Positions 46,547 to 55,449 of a stretch of DNA of 64,000 nucleotides are shown here, in pieces; the stretch's first letter is position 1; each line of letters starts with the position of its first letter. This stretch comes from Streptomyces sp. NBC_01232 (GTDB taxonomy: Bacteria; Actinomycetota; Actinomycetes; Streptomycetales; Streptomycetaceae), in assembly GCF_035989885.1 (NCBI RefSeq), contig NZ_CP108518.1, positions 7,493,001 to 7,557,000 of the forward strand, read 5' to 3'. Both the position numbers and the translations under genes were made by a program. Under the pieces are notes generated by a model. That model was not told the DNA's origin, made no database searches, and saw only the letters and a list, made by a program, of their open reading frames with translations.

Positions 46547-46566
46547 TCGGATCCGGGCCGCCGGGG

Positions 46567-46935
46567 TCAGGCGGGGCGGCCGCCGAAGGGGCCGCCGGTG
46601 CCGTAGTAGGTGCCCAGCTCTTCCCGGTAGCCGGCGTCGCCGAGGTGCTTGTCCCGGTGGAACTCGGGGGCGGCCTTGACCTGTTCCCTGGTGCGGTCGA
46701 CGAGGACCTTCCTGTCCTCGGGGTCGATCCTGACGACCGTGCTCGCGGGCAGCAGGACCTCCTTGCCGAAGATCCATACGCCGGTGTCCACGACCAGGTA
46801 GGCGTCACCGACCTCGTCGGAGTGCTTGTCGACCTTGCCGATGCTCCCGTCGGTCGCCTCGACCTTGTAGCCAGTCAGGTCCGTACCGGCCAGGTGGCCC
46901 GCGGTCGGCTGATAACTCCACACATGTTCAGTCAC
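46567..46935 (-). CDS. PRC-barrel domain protein, paralogue A
   Basis: 122-aa protein: TDLTGYKVEATDGSIGKVDK, DAYLVVDTGVWIFGKEVLLP and VVRIDPEDRKVLVDRTREQV form the PRC barrel, and the C-terminal YREELGTYYG-PFGG tail is typical of this subgroup. It starts with GTG 46935, about ten bases after AGGAG. The protein is about 90% identical to the one at 63474-63842, and similarity extends over about 125 bp upstream, so the promoter was duplicated as well. The function is unknown; a stress role is inferred. Confidence 0.88.
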   Translation of the reverse strand: MTEHVWSYQPTAGHLAGTDLTGYKVEATDGSIGKVDKHSDEVGDAYLVVDTGVWIFGKEVLLPASTVVRIDPEDRKVLVDRTREQVKAAPEFHRDKHLGDAGYREELGTYYGTGGPFGGRPA

Positions 46936-47085
46936 GCGAAAACAACTCCTCCGGTCAACGGGGGACGGCGGGGAAACGCTTCTCCGCCGATCCTCCTTGT
47001 TCCGTATGCCGTGCTCGGCGGATGTCCTGCGCTCCGCCTGGACTTCGCCTGCCCCCCCTTCACCGCTTCACGCACCTGGATCGGA
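46567..47085 (-). repeat. PRC-barrel gene duplication, copy A
   Basis: Gene plus upstream region matching 63474-63990 in the same orientation, about 16.9 kb apart. Shared upstream words include GAACAAGGAGG and ATCCGCCGAGCACG. Divergence is spread evenly, unlike the nearly perfect HET-C block, so this duplication is older. Confidence 0.8.
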
Positions 47086-47194
47086 CGCGGGACCGGGACA
47101 GTCCCCGCCATGTGGTGCCTGGGCCGTGAGGATGCCTTGCTCTGTACGGCTCAATCGACCACTCGGGAAGGCGCCTTGAGGGCAGGAGATCACC

Positions 47195-47914
47195 ATGGAC
47201 AGCAATCGCGAGATGGACCCGGAGCACCAGGTGCCCGAAGGTGTCGACGAGATGACACTGCGCGTCCTGGGCGCGCTCTCGAAGGCTCTGGAGACCACGG
47301 AGCGGGTTTGCGGACACCTCTACGGATTCCACCAGCTGACCGGGACCGCGGACTTCGAGCTCGGCGAGGCCGTCCGGCTCCTGCGCGAGGCGGGCCACGA
47401 GGAGCAGGCCGCACGGGTCGAGCGCGAGCTCGGCCGCGGCTGGCACCAGATCGAGGACTTCCATTCGCACTCCAACTGGAGCGACCGGCCCGCGCCCGGC
47501 CCGTTCGGCCTCGACAACCCGCCCGGCCTGGAACGTACGGACGTTGCACCGTTCCTCGACATCCGCCGCTACAGCGGCATGAAGGACGCCGACTGGACCC
47601 GGGACGCGCGTGAGCGTGTCCCTGCGGACCTCGCCACCGGCTGCTACACCGACATTGATTCCACCGGGGTCAAGCCCGCCGACTGTGACGGGCGCGTCAC
47701 CCACAACCGTGCCCTGAACAAGGACACCGCCGCATCGCCCCGCTCCAAGACGGGTGACAACTTCCACCATGCGACGGCCGGCGCCACCGCCGAGATCACG
47801 CGCCAGTGGAACGACTTCAAGGCCGAGCTGCTCGCGACGTACCCGGATCACCGGCGCGGCGCACAGATGGTCTGCGCCCTCGTCCACGACGAGCCGGCCG
47901 GCGCATGCCCCTGA
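47195..47914 (+). CDS. Chimeric protein: small actinobacterial protein N-terminus fused to HET-C-like C-terminus
   Basis: 239-aa protein with two unrelated halves. Residues 1-78 (VPEGVDEMTLRVLGALSKAL, YGFHQLTGTADFELGEAVRL, EEQAARVEREL) look like the helical N-terminus of a conserved small actinobacterial protein that normally continues REL-GRN. From residue 79 it is the HET-C-like domain (GRGWHQIEDFHSHSNWSDRP), about 99% identical to the protein at 24952-25914. The junction falls in GAGCTCGGCCGCGG, where the two parent sequences share GGCCGC. It has no signal peptide, so it would be cytoplasmic. AGGAG precedes the ATG. The frame is intact, so it may be expressed. Confidence 0.75.
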   Translation: MDSNREMDPEHQVPEGVDEMTLRVLGALSKALETTERVCGHLYGFHQLTGTADFELGEAVRLLREAGHEEQAARVERELGRGWHQIEDFHSHSNWSDRPAPGPFGLDNPPGLERTDVAPFLDIRRYSGMKDADWTRDARERVPADLATGCYTDIDSTGVKPADCDGRVTHNRALNKDTAASPRSKTGDNFHHATAGATAEITRQWNDFKAELLATYPDHRRGAQMVCALVHDEPAGACP

Positions 47915-47936
47915 CGGGGGAGGGAACGGTCGGACG
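47427..47936 (+). repeat. 510-bp duplicated block, copy 2
   Basis: Matches 25427-25936 with about six mismatches. The left edge lies inside the chimeric gene and the right edge 22 bp after its stop codon. Sequence outside both edges is unrelated. Confidence 0.93.
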
Positions 47937-48376
47937 TACGGTCGTGTCGAACTGCTCGACAGTGACTCCATCTTGTCATCCGCGGCGACTCACACCGGGC
48001 ACGCCATCTCACCTCACGAGGCAGGGTGAGGACGACCGCAGGGTCCTTGTGGCGTTCCAGCCGAGCACGCGGGTCGCGCCGGTTCGGAGGCAGTGGTGCG
48101 GCGGCTCCGACGGCGTCTGTGCTCGGGGGAGAGGTAGCCGGGCTTCTCAGGAGGCCTCCGGCGGGGCAACGAGGGCAGTAGCCGTGGACCACAGTTCGGC
48201 GTCCGGAGCTCTCGACAAGCCAGTACTCAGGATTGGCGGATATGGGCGTATCTGACCTCCACGGTTGGGAGCGCATGCCGGCCGGTTGGCCGCGGGGTGG
48301 ACGGCGACGGAGGTGGTGCCGGGTACTTTGCCGGGTACCACCCACTGGTCTCCGCAGTCCGGTCGTTGCGCCCCGA
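47937..48376. other. Intergenic, nothing recognised
   Basis: About 440 bp between the chimeric gene and the convergent SHOCT gene. There is no supported gene. No hairpin strong enough to call a terminator was found. Confidence 0.4.
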
Positions 48377-48779
48377 TCAGGCCGTGAGGACTTTGTTCTT
48401 GGCCTGCTGGAACTCGGCTTCCGTGATCTCGCCGCGGTTCTTGAGCTCGGCGAGCCGGGACAGTTCCTCCGCCGCGCTGTCGGCTCCGGCCCTCTGGCGC
48501 ACGTAGGAGCGGATCTGCTCCTCGTTCCGCTGGGCCTGCTTCAATTCGCGTTCGCCCATTCCACGTCCACGGGCGATCACGTAGACGAACACGGCCAGGA
48601 AGGGCACCAGGATCACGAACATGAGCCATCCGGCCTTGCCCCAGCCGCTCAAGCTCGTCGTCTCGGAAGATGTCGCCAATGATGCGGAAGATCAGGAAGA
48701 GCCAGAGCACCCAGAGGAAGACCATCATCATGGTCCAGAACATGTTCAGCAGCGGGTAGTCCGCTGCCAGGTTCAGCAT
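48377..48779 (-). pseudogene. PLDc_N/SHOCT-domain membrane protein, one-base frameshift
   Basis: The N-terminal frame from ATG 48779 encodes a TM helix (MFWTMMMVFLWVLWLFLIF) and RIIGDIFRDDEL. The next frame continues SGWGKAGWLMFVILVPFLAV, YVIARGRGMGERELKQAQRN and the SHOCT tail LSRLAELKNRGEITEAEFQQ, AKNKVLTA. Removing one T near 48650 (GAGCTTGAGCGG) gives a single frame of about 134 codons matching Streptomyces PLDc_N-SHOCT proteins. It may be a sequence error. SHOCT domains are thought to mediate oligomerisation; the function is unknown. Confidence 0.82.
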
Positions 48780-48842
48780 TCAGTCCTTCATGGGAGGTCT
48801 CCTGTCGGTCGTGACAGGGGCTGTGAACAATGCCGCCCCGCG

Positions 48843-49679
48843 TCATGCCGGTTCCGGGGTGAAAGCACACAACTCATCGGCCCCGGGGTGTACGACGCCG
48901 TAGCTGCTCTCGGGTACTTCGTTCCAGGCACCCGGCAGGTCGCCGAGGGGTTCGGACACCACCAGGCGGGTTGCGTCGGACACCTCCTGGAGGAAGGTCA
49001 TTTCGGGGTGCAGTTTGCGCAGCGAGTCCACCCGGCTGCTGTAGAAGAGCGACCGCGAAGCGCCCTGGCTGGAGTAGCGGAACGCCCACACACTCGTGCC
49101 GTTGGTGACGGCGACCGTCATCTGCACCGGGTTCTCCACGCCGTGCTCGCTGGCTACGCGTTCCACCAGCCCGACCATCCTGGCGACGGCGCCCGGCGGG
49201 TCCTCCTCCAGGCCGAAGGTGAGCGCCAGGTAGAACATCGTCTCGGAGTCCGTCGTCCCCTCGATACCCGAGTACAGCGCGGGATCGACGAGCATGGTGA
49301 GATCCCGCCGCATCGCGTGGAAGCCGGCGATGGAGCCGTTGTGCATCCACATCCAGCGGCCGTGCCGGAAGGGGTGACAGTTCGTCTGCTGTACCGCCGT
49401 ACCCGTCGACGCCCGGATGTGGGCGAAGAACAACGGCGAGGTGACGTGGTCCGCGAGCTCCCGCAGGTTCCGGTTGTTCCAGGCGGGGCCGACGTCTCGC
49501 ATGAGCGCCGGGGTGCCGTCACTGCCCTCCGGATACCACCCGACGCCGAACCCGTCACCGTTCGTCGTCTCCACGCCGAGTTTGGAGTGCAGGCTCTGAT
49601 CGATCAGCGAATGAGCGGGTTTGTAGAGGATCGTGTCAAGCAGCAGGGGTGTTCCCGAATAGGCCAGCCATCGGCACAT
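48843..49679 (-). CDS. Class II glutamine amidotransferase (EgtC-like)
   Basis: 278-aa Ntn-hydrolase. It starts MCRWLAYSGTP, so Cys2 becomes the N-terminal nucleophile after Met removal. NGDGFGVGWYPEG, FFAHIRASTGTAVQQTNCHP and MWMHNGSIAGF are the glutaminase-domain motifs, and TTDSETMFYLALTFG follows. It resembles EgtC, but no other ergothioneine genes are present and stand-alone members of unknown substrate are common in Streptomyces. AGGTGA lies about six bases before the ATG. A 240-bp fragment of a second copy lies at 24324-24561. Confidence 0.9.
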   Translation of the reverse strand: MCRWLAYSGTPLLLDTILYKPAHSLIDQSLHSKLGVETTNGDGFGVGWYPEGSDGTPALMRDVGPAWNNRNLRELADHVTSPLFFAHIRASTGTAVQQTNCHPFRHGRWMWMHNGSIAGFHAMRRDLTMLVDPALYSGIEGTTDSETMFYLALTFGLEEDPPGAVARMVGLVERVASEHGVENPVQMTVAVTNGTSVWAFRYSSQGASRSLFYSSRVDSLRKLHPEMTFLQEVSDATRLVVSEPLGDLPGAWNEVPESSYGVVHPGADELCAFTPEPA

Positions 49680-50153
49680 GAGCGATCACCTGTATTTCTC
49701 ACCTGAAACTGCGGTAGTACTTTCGTGGCCCGCTCGACCTCAGGCTCCCGGAGTCTGCAATGAGCCGCCGGTCACCTCGCTGCCGCGGCCCACCGCCTTG
49801 CCGGCTCTGCTGTGAGTGCGCTGAGAGTGGAGCGCCGCTTTTCCCGTGTCGCGGCGACGCTGTGTGCGAGGAGCGGGTGGCTCTTGTCCGGCCAACCTCA
49901 TTTTCGCCTCCTTCGCCGCACATCGCCATGTGGTGCGGATCGCACGGCCGTCGCCGCAAGCTTGGGGCGGTGGACCTGCGCAACCTCAAGGACGCACCTG
50001 GAGACGGGCCGGCGTCCGGCGCCTCGTGAACCCGACCTCACGGCGTGGCCTCATGGTCTGGACCGCGATCGCCGGCGAACAGGCGGGCCGGAGCGAGTGC
50101 AGCGCGAGCACCGGTGGACCCAGGTGCGGCCCGGCGCCGGCTGTGCCGAGGGG
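49680..50153. other. Intergenic, nothing recognised
   Basis: About 470 bp between two minus-strand genes; it should contain the amidotransferase promoter. No gene, repeat or strong hairpin was found. Confidence 0.4.
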
Positions 50154-51584
50154 TCAGGCTGCGGGGAGTTCCTGTGCAGGCAGTCGGCCTGCGTGTACCG
50201 CGTCGACCAGGGCCTGGTGGTCGCGTTCGTTCTGGTCGGCGTAAGCCTCGGCGAAGGTGACGAGCGCCCGGTCGAAGGATTCACTGCGGCCCAGGTACGC
50301 GGCGATCGCGATCCGGTCGCCCGACCGGGCGTGCGCACGGGCGAGGGTGATGCCGCACACCTCGCCGAACGTCTCCAACTGTGCGGGCGACATGGTCTCC
50401 GGCATGGCGATGCCCTTCCAGTCGCGCAACTGGCGGATGTAGAAGTCGCGCTGCTTGCCGTCGATCCCGTCCACCCGCTCCCAGCCGAGGAAGATGTCGC
50501 TCGCCGCCTGCATCAGCCGCTGTCCGGAGACCACGCGCTCACCCTGGTTGCGGTATCTGCTCGCGCCGAGGTGGGCGGCGAGCACGGAGGTGTCGGCTTC
50601 CTTGGCCTGCAGGAAGAGCGGATCCCTGCCGTCGCGGCCGAGCAGCAGCAGGATCCAGCAGCGGGTTCCGACGCTGCCGACGCCGACCACCTTGCGGGCC
50701 ACGTCGACGAGCCGGTAGTCCTCCAGGAGCGCTCGCCGGTCACTCGCCATCGTGAGGCCGTAGCGTTCGACCAGCCGGCGGAGCTGGCGCTCGAACGTGC
50801 TGCGCTCGCCGTCCGGCAGCAGGTCCGCGAGCGGTACCAGCAGTGGGGGGTCCGCCGCGATCCTCGGTCGGCCGTCGACCAGTTCCGTGAGTTTCTCGAA
50901 GACGTGCAGGGTGTCATGCGTGCGGGCCTTCGCCATGGCGCCGGTCAGCTTCTTCCGCCCGCTCTTGCCGAGCCGACCGGTGGTCAGGGCCTCGAGGCGG
51001 TCCGCGTCGATCTTCGCGTACCAGACGTCGAGGTTGCCCATACCGGCGAAGCCGCGCATCGCCTCGCGGTACGAGCGAACGGCAGCGCTCACGATGCCCG
51101 CGCGCTCGGCGTCGTCGAAGCCGTTCGCCCGGCCTGCGATGACGAGACTCGCCGCGAGTCGTTTGACGTCCCACTCCCAGGGGCCGGGCAGGGTCTCGTC
51201 GAAGTCGTTGATGTCGAACATCAGCTGACGCTCCGGAGAGGCCAGCAGCCGGAAGTTCAGCAGGTGTGCGTCCCCGCACAGCTGGGCCGTGATCCCCGAG
51301 TCCGGGCTGCCGGCCAGGTCGGAGGCCATGATCGCGGCGGCTCCCCGGTAGAACCGGAAGGGCGACTCCGTCATCCTGCTGTAGCGGATGGGGACCAGCT
51401 CGGGAACCCGGGCCGCAGATTGCTCCTCCAGTATCGCCAGCGGGTCCGGCCTGTCCGGAGACGGCCGGTACTCGGCGTGCCCGGACCGAGGCGAGCGGCG
51501 CCGTGCCTCCTTGCCGTGGTCCGCGCGTTCTTGGGGCGTGCTGTGGGGTACCGCGCGCATCGCGGTGGTCGCGCTCTGGGACAT
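50154..51584 (-). CDS. DUF2252 family protein
   Basis: 476-aa protein with the DUF2252 pattern: RVPELVPIRYSRMTESPFRF YRGAAAIMASDLA, QLCGDAHLLNF, MFDINDFDETLPGPWEWDVK and FLQAKEADTSVLAAHLG. The GDAH and DINDFDE motifs resemble a kinase-like phosphotransferase fold (HxD- and DFG-type positions), so an aminoglycoside-phosphotransferase-like activity is conceivable but unproven. The ATG at 51584 has AGGAG eight bases upstream. The length is normal and there is no TM segment. Confidence 0.9.
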   Translation of the reverse strand: MSQSATTAMRAVPHSTPQERADHGKEARRRSPRSGHAEYRPSPDRPDPLAILEEQSAARVPELVPIRYSRMTESPFRFYRGAAAIMASDLAGSPDSGITAQLCGDAHLLNFRLLASPERQLMFDINDFDETLPGPWEWDVKRLAASLVIAGRANGFDDAERAGIVSAAVRSYREAMRGFAGMGNLDVWYAKIDADRLEALTTGRLGKSGRKKLTGAMAKARTHDTLHVFEKLTELVDGRPRIAADPPLLVPLADLLPDGERSTFERQLRRLVERYGLTMASDRRALLEDYRLVDVARKVVGVGSVGTRCWILLLLGRDGRDPLFLQAKEADTSVLAAHLGASRYRNQGERVVSGQRLMQAASDIFLGWERVDGIDGKQRDFYIRQLRDWKGIAMPETMSPAQLETFGEVCGITLARAHARSGDRIAIAAYLGRSESFDRALVTFAEAYADQNERDHQALVDAVHAGRLPAQELPAA

Positions 51585-52096
51585 CAGTGCACTCCTGCCT
51601 GCTCCTGCTGCCCTCGGACGGGAACGGCTCTGCGCGAGCTGTCCTTGGGCATCGGCGACGGCATCGGCGGTGCCGAGGGCCGCGATGGCGTTGACGGCGG
51701 CCGTCACGACGCGGGCGGTGCCCACGACGGGGGCGGAAGAGACCAGTACGTCCTGCCACTGCTGGGCAGCGGACCTGCCTTGCGGGCGGGTTGGGTACGG
51801 CCCAGGGGCAGGCGAACGACGTGCGACAGTGGGTGTCCGCAGACCACCCGCATGCCTTGCTCCAACTCTAGAACCCCTCCCGATCCTGCGCGCGGGGCAG
51901 GCGTGCGAGCGGCCCATGCGCGCCGCGCGATACCGGACACCGCCCTGAACCCCCACGGAACTCGTCGACGGCGCGGGCTGCGCGGGCGCGTCCGGATCTG
52001 CAGGCACGTCATCCGCACGGCTCGGCCGGGAGGACCCCGGTGGAGCCTGCAACGCCCCGGTTGCGCCGGCATCCCCCTCGCACAGCCGGCCGGGAC
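51585..52096. other. Intergenic, nothing certain
   Basis: About 510 bp between the DUF2252 and GCS2 genes, both on the minus strand. The DUF2252 frame remains open upstream, with a plausible helical stretch (VVGTARVVTAAVNAIAALGT), but it lies before the good start at 51584 and has no recognised relatives. Confidence 0.35.
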
Positions 52097-53191
52097 TCAG
52101 ACGATGGTGGCTCCTGAGGTGATCAAGGCACCGACCGCCGGTAGGCCGGCCCCGGCCAGGGCGCGGCGCTGGCGGTCGGCCGACGTTCCCCGCAGGAGCA
52201 GCCGATGGACGAGCGAGGTCACCTCGCGGTGGTCACCGCTCTCTTCAAGGGCGGGGCCGATGTAACGCAGGAGCGCGCACAGCACGTCCCCGCTGCTCCG
52301 AAGCCGCCCTATCGGGTCCACCAGCGTGCCGCTGATCCCGTGCCGGGCCGCATGCCACGTCGCCGCTTGCAGCAGCTCCGGTCGGCACGGCGTGTGAGCG
52401 ACTCCCACGCTTTCCTCGGTCATCGCTGTGGTGGCGAGCCCGCGGATGACACCGGCGAGCATCACTGCCTCGTCCGCCTCCAGCTGTACATCACAGCAGC
52501 GCACCTCAACAGTGGGGTAGCGCTCGGAGAGCCGGGCCTGCCAGTACAGCTGGCCCCGGTCCGGAATCACCCCGGGCCCCACCAGCGCGTCGGCCCGCGC
52601 CTCGTAGTCCGCGAGCCCCGCGAAGTGCGGTGGTGGACCGCTGACCGGCCAGCGGCCGAAGATGATCGTGCGCCAGCTGGCGAAACCGGTGTCCCGCCCG
52701 TCCCACAGGGGCCCGTTCGCGGACATCGCCAGCAGCGTCGGAAGCCAGACGCGCAGCCGGTTCAGCACGGCTACCCCGGTCTCGCGGTCAGGCATCCCCA
52801 CATGGACGTGCATCCCGCAGATCAGCTGCTCGTCGACCAGCAACCGGGCCTCTTGTTGCATCTTCACATATCTCGCCGTGCCGGTGATGGGTACGGGTAC
52901 GGCATCCCTGACCGGCGCGGTGGCAGAGATGGCGATGCGGCAGCCGTTCGCCTGCGCGGCGGAGGCGACCGCGTGGCGCAACCGCAAGAGATGCCCTCCG
53001 ACCTCCTCGAGAGCCGTGCACACGGGGGTGGCGACTTCGATCTGAGCCTGGAGCAGCTCGTCCTGGACCTCTTGCTCGTCCGAGAGGGGTGCCAGGCGGG
53101 CCGTGGCACGCACCTCTTGCACGAGCGGTGTGGGAAGGAGCGTCTCCGGGTCGACCAGCAGGTACTCCTCTTCGACCCCAACAGTGATCAT
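52097..53191 (-). CDS. Carboxylate-amine ligase, GCS2/YbdK family
   Basis: 364-aa protein of the glutamate-cysteine ligase type 2 family: [73 protein letters not shown]. YbdK-like members have weak gamma-glutamylcysteine ligase activity; actinomycetes use mycothiol, so the true substrate is uncertain. The start is taken as ATG 53191 ([10 protein letters not shown]); the ribosome site is weak. It is in the same orientation as DUF2252, 512 bp upstream of it. Confidence 0.88.
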   Translation of the reverse strand: MITVGVEEEYLLVDPETLLPTPLVQEVRATARLAPLSDEQEVQDELLQAQIEVATPVCTALEEVGGHLLRLRHAVASAAQANGCRIAISATAPVRDAVPVPITGTARYVKMQQEARLLVDEQLICGMHVHVGMPDRETGVAVLNRLRVWLPTLLAMSANGPLWDGRDTGFASWRTIIFGRWPVSGPPPHFAGLADYEARADALVGPGVIPDRGQLYWQARLSERYPTVEVRCCDVQLEADEAVMLAGVIRGLATTAMTEESVGVAHTPCRPELLQAATWHAARHGISGTLVDPIGRLRSSGDVLCALLRYIGPALEESGDHREVTSLVHRLLLRGTSADRQRRALAGAGLPAVGALITSGATIV

Positions 53192-53514
53192 GCTGGGTGG
53201 TACCCCGACCCCGCAGTGATCACCCACAGAAAGGGCCACTACGGCGCATTAGGGCGTATTGGCGCTCTTTTGTAACAGGTTGATCCGGGAGGCATTCCCG
53301 TACCGGCCGTTCGTGAGGGCGTGAGCGCCCGGGCCGTGGAGCGTGGACAAGGTCGTCCGGCCCCCCGCCGGTAGATGGCGGACCGGTCGTGTCCGCAGGG
53401 CATCCTGTACGTCCTCGACGGCGAAGCCAGCCGGCAATTCCTGCGGTGCGTCATGCCGCCAGGGCCTGTCCGGGCGCGGGCCTCGGATCTGCCGGACGGA
53501 GGCGGGCTGATCCT

Positions 53515-53763
53515 GAGGATCACGACGACGTAGTCGACCACCAGCGAGGATGACCACCGGCATGAGGGTGAGGCTCTGCGATCCAAGCGGCAGGGTGGCG
53601 GCAGCGCCGACGCCAACGGGAGCCTGAGCATGCTGACCGACATGGCTCCGATGCCCACGGCGAACGTCGGGGTGAGCTGTAGCCCTGGAAGGTGCGACAG
53701 AGCGATCCCGCCCGCCGCCCCCAGGAACATGGCGGGGAAGATCGGTCAGCCCCGGAAGGCGCT
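53515..53763 (-). pseudogene. C-terminal remnant of a ClC chloride channel
   Basis: The minus strand reads SAFRG, stop, PIFPAMFLGAAGGIALSHLP, GLQLTPTFAVGIGAMSVSML, RLPLASA, then a frameshift near 53590 and finally VDYVVVILRISPP. This is the last ~80 residues of a ClC transporter from the GFRGG-IFP helix on. It has a TGA (53746-53748) where GGA is expected, a frameshift, and no upstream part. It directly abuts a truncated catalase gene. Confidence 0.75.
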
Positions 53764-54141
53764 CTCGTGGTCGAAGTGCATGAGCTTCTCACGCAGGTGG
53801 TGGTCCTGGAGCAGTACCGGCCCCCGGGGGCCCGCCTTGAGCGAGTGGTCTGTGTCGGGCAGCCGGACGCCCTGCGCGGTCGTCAGGTAGGCCCCGCTCT
53901 GCGCGACCCTGGCCTGGTCCGCACCGGTGGGCTGGCCGGTCGGACTGACCGTCTCCGGGCCGCTCTGATCCGCCTTCGGCGGCAGCGGCTCCACCGGCTC
54001 GGTTGGCTCCACCACCTGCGGGGAGACCGGTGCGGGCTTGCCGGGGATGCCGTCCTCCGGTCCGCCGGTCGGCGGGGCGTCGCCGTGCAAGGCACCGGCG
54101 ATCTTGTCAGTAACTGCCTTGACCGGATTCTTCTCGGCCAT
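53746..54141 (-). pseudogene. Truncated catalase (KatE-type N-terminus)
   Basis: From ATG 54141 (GGAG five bases upstream) the frame encodes a ~65-residue Pro-rich leader and the catalase start [39 protein letters not shown]. The catalase should continue with the heme-site His region (R-x-VHARG), but at DHE the sequence switches to the ClC-derived SAFRG and TGA. All of the catalytic domain after about residue 126 is gone. Large-subunit clade-2 catalases have such extended N-termini. The 131-aa product cannot bind heme. Confidence 0.82.
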
Positions 54142-54467
54142 CACATCTCCAGACACAGGGGACAGGCCCCACACCCGTGACCCGAAACCATGCGTTCGGA
54201 AGCGGGGCTAGCCTGTCCGGCCCTGTGACCAACGCCGGACACCGAGACCCGCTGACCGCCGTCCGACCGGCAGCGAGCCAGACCGCCTGTTGGCCGGCAT
54301 GCCCGTGCGGGGACCCAGCTTTCCTGGAGATTCCCCCGCGATGCAGCCGCCGCCTGCCTGGTCCGTGTCCCGCCCTGTGCAAGGGGTACTCGGAGGTCCT
54401 GACAAGTACTGGGCCCGCATCCAGTGGCTTCTCCTGAAGGCGGGGCCGGGCCATAGTAGGTGGGCCG
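54142..54467. other. Divergent intergenic region
   Basis: About 325 bp between the catalase remnant and the TauE gene. It includes CCATAGTAGG at 54451-54460, a possible -10 region just before the GTG of the exporter gene. No coding feature was found. Confidence 0.4.
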
Positions 54468-55304
54468 GTGACCAGCAAAGATTCCATCATGCGCACTGAC
54501 CGGAACATTGCCTCCCTCCGCCCGACGCACACGGCACCCGTGGTGTTCGGTGCGGGAGCCGCCATCGGCGTTCTGGGCGGAATGATCGGACTGGGTGGCG
54601 CGGAGTTCCGCCTGCCGCTGCTGATCAGCCTCTTCGGATTCGCAGCGCTCTCGGCCGTCATCCTGAACAAGGCGATGAGCCTGGTCGTGGTCCTGGTCGC
54701 ACTGCCCGCCCGTCTGGCGGCGGTCCCGGCTGCCGAGGTGGTCGCACGCTGGCCCGTCGCGGTCAACCTGCTGGCCGGAAGCCTGCTGGGTGCCTGGGCC
54801 GGAGCGTCCTGGGCGGTGCGGATGCGCTCCTCGACCCTTTACAAGGTGCTGGCTGCTCTGATGGTGCTCATGGCGGTCGCCCTCGTACTCACGCACACCA
54901 CCGCCCTGGGCACGCTCGACCTGCCGCTATGGGCGCAGGTGCCTGCCGGTGTCGTGGCCGGGTTCGGCATCGGCGTTGTCGCGGCGATCATGGGCGTGGC
55001 CGGCGGCGAGCTGCTGATCCCGACGATCGTGCTGCTCTTCGGCGAGGACATCAAGACCGCCGGGAGCCTCTCCCTGCTGGTGTCCCTGCCCACGATGCTG
55101 GTGGCCTTCGCCCGCTACAGCCGCGACGGCAGCTTCACCGTCCTGGGCGCGAACCGCCGCTTCACCGTGGTCATGGCCGCAGGCTCGATCGCCGGCGCGG
55201 TTCTGGGCGGGCTGCTGCTCGGAGTGTTCCCAGACGTGGTCCTCATCCCCGCGCTGGCCTTGATCCTGCTCGCCTCTGCGGTCAAGCTCGCACGTCACAA
55301 CTGA
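54468..55304 (+). CDS. TauE/SafE-family anion exporter
   Basis: 278-aa membrane protein with eight predicted helices in two repeats: GAGAAIGVLGGMIGLGGAEF RLPLL at the start and GFGIGVVAAIMGVAGGELLI PTIVLLFGEDIKTAGSLSLL in the second half. The paired GxxGGxG-P motifs are typical of TauE/SafE transporters, which export sulfite or sulfonates or import related anions. The start may be GTG 54468 (possibly leaderless) or ATG 54489. The substrate is unknown. Confidence 0.87.
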   Translation: MTSKDSIMRTDRNIASLRPTHTAPVVFGAGAAIGVLGGMIGLGGAEFRLPLLISLFGFAALSAVILNKAMSLVVVLVALPARLAAVPAAEVVARWPVAVNLLAGSLLGAWAGASWAVRMRSSTLYKVLAALMVLMAVALVLTHTTALGTLDLPLWAQVPAGVVAGFGIGVVAAIMGVAGGELLIPTIVLLFGEDIKTAGSLSLLVSLPTMLVAFARYSRDGSFTVLGANRRFTVVMAAGSIAGAVLGGLLLGVFPDVVLIPALALILLASAVKLARHN

Positions 55305-55449
55305 CTCCGCCAGCCTCCCCCGACCCTCGCCGCTTCGGGATGCCTCCCGCACACGATGCTGCGCACGAAACCTCCGGAGGCATCCACCAGGCGGCGGACA
55401 GCGTCACGGAGACGGCTCAGCAGATCGCAGGGAGCGTGCAGGAGGGCGT

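Noticed and set aside
51585..52052. Upstream in-frame extension of DUF2252
   Set aside because: A good ribosome site and family alignment place the start at 51584; the extension is unconserved.
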